Positions 1 to 5,921 of a stretch of 6,763 bases of DNA are shown here, piece by piece. The notes beneath the pieces were generated by a model. It was given only the letters and a program-made list of their open reading frames with translations, had not been told where the DNA came from and did no database searches. The DNA lies in assembly GCA_902797515.1 (NCBI GenBank), contig CADBSX010000140.1, positions 1 to 6,763 on the forward strand. Reading direction: 5' to 3'. Position 1 is the first letter of the stretch, and each line of letters opens with the position of its first letter. The DNA comes from an uncultured Eubacteriales bacterium (GTDB lineage Bacteria; Bacillota; Clostridia; Christensenellales; Borkfalkiaceae). Both the position numbers and the translations under genes were made by a program.

Positions 1-9
1 GAGAAATAA
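1..9 (+). CDS. Possible last codons of an upstream ATPase gene
   Basis: The first nine bases read Glu-Lys-stop in the frame of the following gene, and the TAA directly abuts the ATG at 10. In V-type ATPase operons subunit D usually follows subunit B closely, so this may be the 3' end of the subunit B gene. Only two codons are visible, so this is an inference from context and not a recognised sequence. Confidence 0.3.
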   Translation, partial: EK

Positions 10-639
10 ATGGCAAGACTGAACGTCAATCCGACCCGTATGGAACTGAAAAGGCTCAAAGCGCGGCTCGCAACGGCTACGCGCGGGCATAAACTCCTGA
101 AAGACAAGTCGGACGAAATGATACGGCGTTTTACCGTACTTTTAAAAGAAAATTACAGATTGAGAAAAGAAGTCGAAGGCGAGATAGCCGAGACTCTCGG
201 TCAGTTTTCCATGGCGAGGAGCGTCGCGCCGCTCGAAGAGGTGGAAAAGGCTTTTTCTATGCCTACGGCGAGAGTTTTCGCCGATTTTAAGACTTCCGAT
301 ATAATGAGCGTCGTCGTGCCGAAGATAGAGGTGAGCGGGGAGGCGGGAAAAAGCGGCTATCCCTACGCGTTCGCCGAGATAACGAGCGAGGCGGACTATT
401 CCGTGAAAAAGGCGGGAGATACGGTCGTTAAAATATTGAAACTCGCGGAAGTTGAAAAGTCGGTCGCCCTTTTAGCGCTCGAAATCGAAAGGAACAAGAG
501 AAGAGTAAACGCGCTCGAATATATAATGATACCGCAGATAGAAGAGACGATAGCGTATATAAAGAGCAAACTCGACGAGAACGAGCGTTCGGCGACGACG
601 CGCCTTATGAAAGTAAAGGATATGCTCGCGAATCAATAA
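10..639 (+). CDS. atpD: V-type ATP synthase subunit D
   Basis: This is subunit D of the A/V-type ATPase, the central-stalk (rotor shaft) protein that turns inside the A3B3 head and couples ATP hydrolysis or synthesis to ion movement through the membrane ring. The N-terminus carries the family hallmark: NPTRMELKRLKARL at residues 7-20, then RGHKLLKDKSDEM at 25-37. Many homologues have KRDE where this protein has KSDE. Residues 1-75 and about 145-205 are long, charged helices of heptad type that would form the antiparallel coiled-coil shaft, and the middle (about 80-135) is the globular part. The 209-residue length is normal. The start is fixed by the conserved NPTR region. The only upstream pairing candidate is the weak GAG at 1-3, which suits translational coupling to a gene ending at 7-9. 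A strong terminator follows 34 bases after the stop, so this is probably the last gene of the ATPase operon. The family is certain; the name varies (atpD or ntpD). Confidence 0.97.
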   Translation: MARLNVNPTRMELKRLKARLATATRGHKLLKDKSDEMIRRFTVLLKENYRLRKEVEGEIAETLGQFSMARSVAPLEEVEKAFSMPTARVFADFKTSDIMSVVVPKIEVSGEAGKSGYPYAFAEITSEADYSVKKAGDTVVKILKLAEVEKSVALLALEIERNKRRVNALEYIMIPQIEETIAYIKSKLDENERSATTRLMKVKDMLANQ

Positions 640-673
640 GCGGAAAATTTCGCGTTAAAATGTGTAATAAATG

Positions 674-714
674 ATCCCGCCCCGACGATTTTCAATCGTC
701 GGGGCGGGATTTTT
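674..714 (+). terminator. Strong intrinsic terminator shared by two convergent operons
   Basis: A perfect 17-bp inverted repeat (674-690 with 694-710) closes a 3-base loop (TTC at 691-693) and runs straight into a T-tract at 710-714. The stem is GC-rich in its lower half. It lies 34 bases after the ATPase subunit D stop codon and 17 bases beyond the stop of the lipoprotein gene that arrives from the other strand. On the minus strand the stem is followed by a poorer U-run (CATTTATTA), so it probably stops both transcripts but works best on the plus strand. Confidence 0.93.
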
Positions 715-727
715 AGTTATATGAATA

Positions 728-2365
728 TCAGAGCAGATATTCGAGGTCGCCTATACGAAGTTTGGAAAGAGCGTTTTTCGGCGTTTCGTATTTTTGAGCG
801 TCGGAAAGTTTTTTATTCACTTCGAGCGTGAGAGTGTTTTTGAGATTGACGTTATAATCGGTGTATTCGCCCGCGGTCGGATTATAGACTATTTCGGTCG
901 AACAATCGACTTTGACGATTTTTCCGTCTTTAATCTCTATAACTATATCCGCGCTCCTTATCGTGTTGTTTTCAGCGTCGAAGTAGTTATTTACTTTCGT
1001 AACGCCTTCGCCGTCGTTGGAATTGACTATTCCGAGAATTTTATTCTGTACGTCGCGAGCGCCGACGGCGTTGAGATACACGTAATAGAAAGTAGAGCCG
1101 TTTTCGGTTATTTTTTTCATACAGTCTATACCTGACGCTTTTTGTATGAATTCGTTGGTGAGGTAATCGAACTGTCCGTCGGCGGTATAACCGGTAACTT
1201 CGTTTTCGGTGTCCGTTCCCTTTCTGTTTACGAGGTGAACGGTATCGTCTTTAATATTGCCGAGGATATATGAAAACGATTCTTTCCCGTCTTCTTCCGT
1301 GTGCGCTTTATAAAGATAAGAGTGGTTGAAAGCAACTTTGCCGTCCGCCGTATTCTTATACATTCTCGCCGTATAACTGTCTTTTATAGCGAGTTTATTC
1401 CACGAAGGATCGAGTTCGTTTTTAGCGAACACGTCGAGAGAATAAGCGTCGTCGTCTTTAACGTTGGCGATAGCGGCGTTGATTATACCGACTTCGCGTT
1501 CTATATCCGACTTTTCGACTATTATTCCCGAAACAGACGGTATCGTCACGGCGGCGGATGCTGCTTTTCGCGCGTATTCGACGTTGATATTTATCGAGGC
1601 TACTTTGACAGGTACGGTTATAGTCATCGACAGATAGAAGTCGGTCAACGTTTTTTTCTCTTTATCCATATTGAACAGCATTTTGAGTCCGTTGACGGGA
1701 TTCTCGAATTTTACGTTTTTGATCGAAATTTTCGAGCCGAGTCCGCCTATTTTTTTAAGTAAAACGTTTAAAATCGCGTTGTCGGACTTAATATTCAGGC
1801 TTGCGGAATATTTGTAATCGCCCGATTGAACTTTGGTGACCGCCGTAATTTCGCTTGCGGAAAGAGAATCGATAAGAGCCTCGACGGGCTTATTTATAAG
1901 ATTGAGTTCGTCTTCCGTGTTTATTACGGAAGTCTTTTTGACTTGCCCTTTGTCGTTCATTACTATTTTTATGTTTTTCTCGCCGTTTCCCGATATGTAT
2001 TCGGTGGAATCGTACAAAAGCGCGCCGCTTGTCGTGCGGGAAAACTGCATTGCTTTCGTCGTTTTATCGTAACGGTATTTCGCGTCGTATTTTCCCGTTA
2101 CGCCTTTTGAAAGACCGAGAACGGAAAGATCGCCCGAAAAATCGATAGTAAAATCATACGCTTGAACGTTTGCCTCGGTCGAATTTTTTCGTGCCTCAAC
2201 GATTTCCGTCGGAGTCGGCAATTTTTCTTCTTGCACTGTATTCCCGCCGTCGTTGGACACGGGCGTTTGCACGGTTGTGTTCTGACTTTCGCCGCAGGCG
2301 ACGAAAAACAGCGCGGTTGTCAGCGCGAGCGCGACAGACAAAATGATTTTGATACAGGTTTTCAT
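728..2365 (-). CDS. Putative two-domain surface lipoprotein, function unknown
   Basis: The 545-residue product begins with a lipoprotein signal: Lys and Cys residues, a hydrophobic stretch at about 5-23, then VACGES with the acceptor Cys at 24. Position -3 of the lipobox is Phe rather than the usual Leu, which is tolerable but not ideal. A Thr/Asn/Gln-rich linker (about 25-53) follows, then two long beta-rich halves (about 54-280 and 287-545) that resemble each other. Each opens with a Val-x-Ala-Tyr/Asp-Ala-Tyr motif (67-70; 302-308) and continues with a Tyr-rich strand (YDAKYRYDK at 93-101; YTARMYKN in the second half). This looks like a tandem LolA/LppX-type half-barrel lipoprotein, by pattern only; I do not recognise a named family. 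The start is supported by AAAGGAG on the minus strand near 2373-2379, about 7 bases before the ATG. It is the last gene of the three-gene operon, 31 bases after the membrane protein gene, and is followed by the terminator at 674-714. It probably sits on the outer face of the cell membrane. Confidence 0.85.
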   Translation of the reverse strand: MKTCIKIILSVALALTTALFFVACGESQNTTVQTPVSNDGGNTVQEEKLPTPTEIVEARKNSTEANVQAYDFTIDFSGDLSVLGLSKGVTGKYDAKYRYDKTTKAMQFSRTTSGALLYDSTEYISGNGEKNIKIVMNDKGQVKKTSVINTEDELNLINKPVEALIDSLSASEITAVTKVQSGDYKYSASLNIKSDNAILNVLLKKIGGLGSKISIKNVKFENPVNGLKMLFNMDKEKKTLTDFYLSMTITVPVKVASININVEYARKAASAAVTIPSVSGIIVEKSDIEREVGIINAAIANVKDDDAYSLDVFAKNELDPSWNKLAIKDSYTARMYKNTADGKVAFNHSYLYKAHTEEDGKESFSYILGNIKDDTVHLVNRKGTDTENEVTGYTADGQFDYLTNEFIQKASGIDCMKKITENGSTFYYVYLNAVGARDVQNKILGIVNSNDGEGVTKVNNYFDAENNTIRSADIVIEIKDGKIVKVDCSTEIVYNPTAGEYTDYNVNLKNTLTLEVNKKLSDAQKYETPKNALSKLRIGDLEYLL

Positions 2366-2396
2366 AAATTATCTCCTTTAAAAATTTTTGGTTTAT

Positions 2397-3035
2397 TCAC
2401 GCGGCGCCCTCGCCGTTCGTTTCCGTATTTTCTTTTTCGCTCGCGATATTTTCTTCCGCGGTCGCGGCGACTTCTTTGCCGTCGGCGTTTCCGATTTCGA
2501 CCGTTTCGGCCTTTTCCGCGCGTTTCTTTTCTATAAGTCTATCGTAGAGATCTTCCGTCGCGGTGAAGAGTACAACGCAGATAAGTTCTATCCCGAGAAG
2601 TATCACGTGTGCATGCGCGTGGTGTTCGGTAGGCGTAAGCACCATAAGCGAGGACATAACTATTATCGTTACCGATTCCGCTGCGTTTAAAAGCCCCGGT
2701 CTTTTTTGTGTAAGACAGGTTATCGCGTGCGTGAGTTCTTTCGCCTCGCGAAGGATCGACCAAACGCCCCAAATCAGGCAAACTCTTTCTATGTATTCGG
2801 ACGACAGTATAAGCAGAACGCCGATAAGTATCTGCGATATTACGGGGAAGAGTTCGCCGCCTTTTCCGATAAGTTCGCGTTTTACCGCGGCTATTATCAA
2901 TTCTTCGACGGAATAGGCGAATATAACGCCGCCGACGAGATAGCCGACGTACGGCATCACCGTTTCGTGAAGAATAAATATCGCGATAGCGGCGGCGATA
3001 TAGAGTATCGCTTTCGTGATTTTATATATTTTCAT
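2397..3035 (-). CDS. DUF308/HdeD-like multi-spanning membrane protein
   Basis: This 212-residue protein has about six hydrophobic segments: roughly 8-22, 28-50, 62-79, 84-107 (less hydrophobic), 116-134 and 143-160. A highly charged, probably cytoplasmic tail rich in Glu, Ala and Lys runs from 165 to 212. The short paired helices with small loops, each carrying Gly and a Glu near the end (E44-E45, E80, E161), resemble the HdeD/DUF308 family of small membrane proteins, whose biochemical role is mostly unknown. I regard this as likely but not proven. A His cluster, EHHAHAH at 137-143, sits in the loop before the last segment and could bind metal or be an acid-sensitive site. The start is set by AGGTGAG at 3039-3045, about 3 bases before the ATG counting from GAG (7 from AGG). 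The upstream regulator gene stops only 12 bases earlier, so the two are almost certainly cotranscribed and translationally coupled. Confidence 0.85.
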   Translation of the reverse strand: MKIYKITKAILYIAAAIAIFILHETVMPYVGYLVGGVIFAYSVEELIIAAVKRELIGKGGELFPVISQILIGVLLILSSEYIERVCLIWGVWSILREAKELTHAITCLTQKRPGLLNAAESVTIIVMSSLMVLTPTEHHAHAHVILLGIELICVVLFTATEDLYDRLIEKKRAEKAETVEIGNADGKEVAATAEENIASEKENTETNGEGAA

Positions 3036-3047
3036 ATGCTCACCTAT

Positions 3048-4031
3048 TTATTTACAATATTTATTGTACTCTTCCGTGCATTTAAGTTTAGCGAGTTCGG
3101 CGACGTAGTCCATAGGCGGGCGAGTATATGTCGTTCCGTGCGATCTGTACGTCGGCGACGGCTCATGCCATACAGTTTTTTCTATATCGTTCTTTCTGCC
3201 GAAAAGACAGGGAATAAAAGTGAATACGCTTACAAACATTCCGACGCTTATCGCTATTGCGACAAAGAGCAACCATATAAGCGCGGACAAAATCGCTCCG
3301 AATATCTTCCAAGCGATAAGGAACAGGATCCCGTCGATATCGAGCGAGAATATAACTCCCGGCAGGTTGATGCTTTTATCCCAGCCCCACTCGAAAATAT
3401 CGACGATAACGCCGTCCCAGAAAAGTTGAGTTACGAACGTGAAAGCCATTACGCCGAGAATGACGGCGAGCCAGATAAGATTTGACATCGACTGACTTAT
3501 CGCCACCGCCGTAAAACTTCCGAGAACGGCTGCGCCCGCGAGAGATCCGACGATGAAACTCCAACGGAATTTTGTCCTTTCCGTCCCTTGCATTATTTTT
3601 GTTTTTGCTTCGGCGTAATACTTTTTCGCATTTTCCTTGACGTCCTGTTCCGTCTTGCAGTCGAAACATACGAGTTTCGGATATTCCGCGCCTAAATTCT
3701 TCTTATATACCGTGCGCCCGCACACGGTGCATACGCCGAGCATCGAATTCTCTTTGGCGGGTTCCGTCGCTTGTTTTTCCTCGGCGGCGACCGCCGCCGT
3801 TTCTTCGGCGGGATCGGGCAATTCCGTCCCTTCCGCTATCGCGACGAAAGTTTCCATCGTGACGCCGAAGATAACGAGCATTTCGCGCACGGTATCTATA
3901 TCCGGTTGCGACAGATTGTTTTCCCATTTGGAAACGGCTTGACACGAAACGTTAAGTCTGTCTCCGAGTTGCGTTTGCGTCATCCCGTGTTCCTTGCGGA
4001 GTTTTGAAATGGCAAGTCCGTAATTGTTCAT
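3048..4031 (-). CDS. XRE-family regulator with zinc ribbon and C-terminal membrane domain
   Basis: This is a 327-residue one-component regulator. Residues 4-62 form a classic XRE/Cro-type helix-turn-helix, with MTQTQLGDRLNVS at 17-29 and QAVSKWENNLSQPD at 31-44. A flexible Ala/Glu-rich linker (72-95) follows. Next is a four-Cys zinc ribbon, C101-x2-C104 and C122-x2-C125, then a charged helix (127-153). Hydrophobic stretches at about 156-178, 184-204 and 234-274 would give three or four membrane passes, and the tail (277-327) is polar. The layout suggests a DNA-binding head tethered to the cytoplasmic membrane that may respond to envelope state, metal or redox change. The signal is unknown. 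It is the first gene of the operon and is followed 12 bases later by the membrane protein gene. The start is supported by AAAGGAG at 4040-4046, 8 bases before the ATG, and by the position of the helix-turn-helix. Autoregulation through the TTCAACC sites upstream is possible but inferred. Confidence 0.9.
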   Translation of the reverse strand: MNNYGLAISKLRKEHGMTQTQLGDRLNVSCQAVSKWENNLSQPDIDTVREMLVIFGVTMETFVAIAEGTELPDPAEETAAVAAEEKQATEPAKENSMLGVCTVCGRTVYKKNLGAEYPKLVCFDCKTEQDVKENAKKYYAEAKTKIMQGTERTKFRWSFIVGSLAGAAVLGSFTAVAISQSMSNLIWLAVILGVMAFTFVTQLFWDGVIVDIFEWGWDKSINLPGVIFSLDIDGILFLIAWKIFGAILSALIWLLFVAIAISVGMFVSVFTFIPCLFGRKNDIEKTVWHEPSPTYRSHGTTYTRPPMDYVAELAKLKCTEEYNKYCK

Positions 4032-4053
4032 TTGTTTTTCTCCTTTTGATTGT

Positions 4054-4070
4054 CGGCATTTTTATTGCCG
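4054..4070 (-). other. Small hairpin in the regulator leader
   Basis: CGGCA at 4054-4058 and TGCCG at 4066-4070 form a 5-bp stem with a 7-base A/T loop. It lies inside the predicted 46-nt leader of the regulator mRNA, just upstream of its ribosome binding site. The stem is short, so it may be incidental. Confidence 0.3.
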
Positions 4071-4084
4071 TCGATTACGATAAT

Positions 4085-4113
4085 ATTATATCAAAATTAG
4101 ACGCAAAGTGGAA
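4085..4113 (-). promoter_or_regulatory. Extended -10 promoter of the regulator operon
   Basis: On the minus strand TATAAT lies at 4085-4090, preceded by TGA at 4091-4093, giving the extended -10 form TGnTATAAT. The hexamer 17 bases further upstream (4108-4113) is TTCCAC, a poor -35, which fits an extended -10 promoter or one that needs an activator. Predicted transcription start is near 4078, giving a leader of about 46 nt before the regulator ATG. Confidence 0.65.
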
Positions 4114-4121
4114 TCGTTTTT

Positions 4122-4163
4122 ATTCAACTGTTGGTTGAATTTAATATACTTTCGGTTGAATTT
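4122..4163 (-). promoter_or_regulatory. Candidate operator: inverted and direct TTCAACC repeats
   Basis: ATTCAAC at 4122-4128 and GTTGAAT at 4134-4140 form a perfect 7-bp inverted repeat with a 5-base spacer. The ten-base sequence GGTTGAATTT occurs at 4133-4142 and again at 4154-4163, exactly 21 bp apart, about two helical turns. The sites lie upstream of the weak -35 (roughly -45 to -85), where activators usually bind. The binding protein is unknown; the adjacent XRE regulator is the obvious candidate. Confidence 0.5.
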
Positions 4164-4205
4164 GCCTTAAAACGCCCGTTTTTGCTGTTAAATTTGCTTT
4201 TTTTC

Positions 4206-4238
4206 AAAAAATACCGCCGAGCGAAACGCAAGGCGGTA
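4206..4238 (-). terminator. Intrinsic terminator of the minus-strand small RNA
   Basis: On the minus strand TACCGCC (4238-4232) pairs perfectly with GGCGGTA (4218-4212) and is followed by six T residues (4211-4206). Inside the loop, GCG and CGC add a 3-bp inner helix capped by three T residues. On the plus strand the same stem is followed by CTTCGG, with no T-tract, so it terminates leftward transcription only. It lies about 93 bp upstream of the regulator promoter and would insulate the operon from the small RNA. Confidence 0.8.
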
Positions 4239-4368
4239 CTTCGGAATGCGCTTTTTCGCTGATTGCGATATAACCCAAACCGTTTCCGTGAAAAGTTTTA
4301 GTTTGCGAAAAAGATACACTTCCTACGAAAGTATATTTCTTCCACGAAAAATTATTGAGTTATATCGC
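4206..4368 (-). ncRNA. Structured small RNA of about 163 nt, family not recognised
   Basis: The predicted RNA runs from G4368 (7 bases after a consensus -10) to the T-tract of the terminator at 4206. Stems: (a) a 14-bp closing stem, 4355-4368 with 4265-4278, whose first base is the predicted 5' end; (b) after a 4x4 internal loop, a 12-bp stem, 4339-4350 with 4283-4294; (c) an 8-bp hairpin, 4329-4336 with 4314-4321, and 7-base loop UCGUAGG; (d) the terminator hairpin. An 18-nt bulge (4296-4313) contains CUUUUUCGC, which is fully complementary to GCGAAAAAG at 4251-4259 and could form a pseudoknot. Irregular positions in stems a-c are G-U wobbles on this strand but A-C mismatches on the other, which identifies the transcribed strand. 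No credible reading frame is present. The closed 5'-3' layout and size loosely recall 6S RNA, but the large bulge is on the 3' side, so I do not assign it. It could also be a leader/attenuator for the regulator operon. Confidence 0.72.
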
Positions 4369-4374
4369 ATTATA

Positions 4375-4403
4375 ATTATAACATATCGCCGCATTTTTAT
4401 CAA
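4375..4403 (-). promoter_or_regulatory. Near-consensus promoter of the small RNA
   Basis: On the minus strand TTGATA at 4398-4403 and TATAAT at 4375-4380 are separated by exactly 17 bp, and a TG at 4382-4383 gives an additional extended -10. This matches 11 of 12 consensus positions for the housekeeping sigma factor and is the best promoter in the window. The predicted start, about 4368, coincides with the first base of the closing stem of the structured RNA. Confidence 0.8.
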
Positions 4404-4419
4404 CAAAAATTAAACCTGC

Positions 4420-4426
4420 GGTTGAA
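4420..4426 (-). promoter_or_regulatory. Third TTCAACC half-site, upstream of the small RNA promoter
   Basis: GGTTGAA at 4420-4426 (TTCAACC on the minus strand) lies 17 bp upstream of the small RNA -35. It has the same orientation and nearly the same distance as the site at 4133 has to the regulator operon -35 (20 bp). A 7-base match can arise by chance, so this is suggestive only. Confidence 0.3.
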
Positions 4427-4493
4427 AATGTCGTAAAAATTATCGGAATAACATTATAAAATCGCTAAAATTTATCCGACTTGCGTCTTTTTA

Positions 4494-4522
4494 TTGACTT
4501 TTTTTATAATATAGATTAAAAT
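4494..4522 (+). promoter_or_regulatory. Promoter of the pgk-tpiA operon
   Basis: TTGACT at 4494-4499 and TAAAAT at 4517-4522 are separated by 17 bp, each matching five of six consensus bases. Transcription would start near 4529-4530, giving a leader of about 32 nt with AAGGAG at 4550-4555. An overlapping alternative, TTGCGT at 4481-4486 with TATAAT at 4505-4510 and an 18-bp spacer, is also plausible. The promoter is divergent from the small RNA promoter at 4375-4403. Confidence 0.7.
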
Positions 4523-4561
4523 ATATTAGGTTTTGTAAAAAATCTCTTCAAGGAGTTATAT

Positions 4562-5878
4562 ATGAATAAAAAATCTATCAAAGACGTAGAAGTCAAGGGC
4601 AAAAGGTGTCTTGTAAGGTGTGATTTCAACGTTCCTATGAAGGACGGGGTGATCACCGACGAAAACAGGATCAACGGCGCGCTGCCGACGATAAAATATC
4701 TTCTCGATCACGGCGCGAAAGTCGTTCTCTGCTCGCACATGGGCAAACCGCACAACATTTTCACCGAGGGATTCGGACTGAACAAAAAAGAGAAGAAAGC
4801 GGTAGAGGCTCTTCCCGAAGAAGAGAGAGCGGCGGCGAAGAAAGAGTATATAGAAAAGGCTCTTAAAGGCGACGCGAAAAAATTTACTCTCCGTCCCGTT
4901 GCGGAAAGGCTCAACGAACTTCTCGGCGGCAAAGTTACTTTCGCGACCGATATAGTCGGCGAGGACGCGCGGAAAAAAGTCGCCGCGCTTAAAGAGGGCG
5001 AGGCGGTACTTCTCGAAAATCTGCGTTTCGACGCGGGCGAAGAGGGCAGAGACGAAGAGTTCTGCAAAAAACTCGCGGAGTTTTGCGACGTTTACGTAAA
5101 CGACGCGTTCGGTACGGCTCACCGCTCGCACGCGTCAACCGCCGCTATCGTCGAATACGGTTTCGTTAAAACCGCGGTTTGCGGTTTCCTTATCGAAAAG
5201 GAACTTTCCGTAATGGCGGACGCGCTTGAAAATCCCGTAAGACCTTTCGTCGCTATTTTAGGCGGAGCGAAGGTCGCGGATAAACTCAACGTTATATCCA
5301 ACCTTCTCGAAAAATGTGATACGCTTATAATCGGCGGCGGTATGGCTTATACTTTCCTTAAAGCGCAGGGATACGAAGTCGGCACTTCGCTCGTTGACGA
5401 CACGAAGATCGACTACTGCAAGGAAATGATGGCGAAAGCGAAATCGGCAGGCAAGAAACTTCTTCTTCCCGTTGACGGCGTACAGGTAAAGGAATTCCCG
5501 AATCCTATCGACGCGCCCGTTGAAACGGTCGTTCAGAAAGTCGGGAGTTTCTCCCCCGATATGGAATCGGTCGATATCGGTCCCGAAACGAGGAAACTCT
5601 ACGCCGACGCTTTGAAAGGCGCGAAAACGATAATCTGGAACGGACCTATGGGCGTGTTTGAAAATCCTACGCTCGCGGCCGGAACGAACGCGATAGCGGA
5701 CGCCATGGCTAAATGCGAAGGCGCGACCACGATAATAGGCGGCGGAGATTCCGCGGCGGCGGTCACGCAACTCGGTTACGCGGATAAAATGACGCACATA
5801 TCTACGGGCGGCGGCGCGTCTCTCGAACTTTTCGAGGGCAAGAAACTTCCCGGTATCGAGTGCCTTAACGACAAATAA
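4562..5878 (+). CDS. pgk: Phosphoglycerate kinase
   Basis: Cytoplasmic glycolytic enzyme that transfers phosphate from 1,3-bisphosphoglycerate to ADP, giving ATP and 3-phosphoglycerate. Substrate-binding parts are present: RCDFNVP at 19-25, R36 in DENRI, SHMGKP at 58-63, LLENLRF with R155, and [13 protein letters not shown] with R188. The nucleotide side shows GGAKVADK at 234-241 (K237, K241), WNGPMGVFE at 359-367 and GGGDSAAA at 393-400. The C-terminal STGGGASLE at 414-422 is typical. The 438-residue length exceeds the usual 390-420. The extra residues lie between SHMGKP and the normal LRPVAERL segment, as a charged Lys/Glu/Ala-rich insertion of about 40 residues (66-106). AAGGAG at 4550-4555 lies 6 bases before the ATG, and the N-terminus aligns with the family. 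tpiA follows after 43 bases, so the two are probably cotranscribed. All active-site residues I can place are intact. Confidence 0.98.
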   Translation: MNKKSIKDVEVKGKRCLVRCDFNVPMKDGVITDENRINGALPTIKYLLDHGAKVVLCSHMGKPHNIFTEGFGLNKKEKKAVEALPEEERAAAKKEYIEKALKGDAKKFTLRPVAERLNELLGGKVTFATDIVGEDARKKVAALKEGEAVLLENLRFDAGEEGRDEEFCKKLAEFCDVYVNDAFGTAHRSHASTAAIVEYGFVKTAVCGFLIEKELSVMADALENPVRPFVAILGGAKVADKLNVISNLLEKCDTLIIGGGMAYTFLKAQGYEVGTSLVDDTKIDYCKEMMAKAKSAGKKLLLPVDGVQVKEFPNPIDAPVETVVQKVGSFSPDMESVDIGPETRKLYADALKGAKTIIWNGPMGVFENPTLAAGTNAIADAMAKCEGATTIIGGGDSAAAVTQLGYADKMTHISTGGGASLELFEGKKLPGIECLNDK

Positions 5879-5921
5879 AAACACGTACTCGGTCAAACGA
5901 GCAAATAAAGGAGCATAACTT

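Noticed and set aside
2706..3485. 259-codon open frame on the plus strand over the membrane protein and regulator genes
   Set aside because: The opposite strand carries two clear genes with ribosome binding sites and recognisable domains. The shadow product is Arg/Tyr-rich and low in pattern.
4168..4182. AAAAC/GTTTT mini hairpin between regulator operator and small RNA terminator
   Set aside because: Five A/T-rich base pairs with a 4-base loop are too weak to call.
4206..4368. 6S RNA (ssrS)
   Set aside because: The closed-end layout and size are similar, but the main bulge is on the 3' side with only two unpaired bases opposite, and a 9-bp pseudoknot is possible. I do not see the usual central bubble, so the name is not used without a model search.
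4264..4369. MITE-like element with 15-bp terminal inverted repeats
   Set aside because: The inverted repeat is fully explained as the closing stem of an RNA starting at the predicted +1. Its irregularities are G-U pairs on one strand, nested helices lie inside it, and no target-site duplication is visible. A copy-number search would settle it.
4246..4413. 55-codon open frame on the plus strand across the small RNA region
   Set aside because: It has no ribosome binding site, uses codons unlike the neighbours (CGA, AGA, TTA), has no recognisable domain, and lies antisense to the structured RNA whose wobble pattern points to the minus strand.
4443..4479. TCGGA/TCCGA inverted repeat upstream of the pgk promoter
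   Set aside because: The stem is only 5 bp with a bulged A/T extension and 27 bases between the arms. It is no better than expected by chance in AT-rich DNA.
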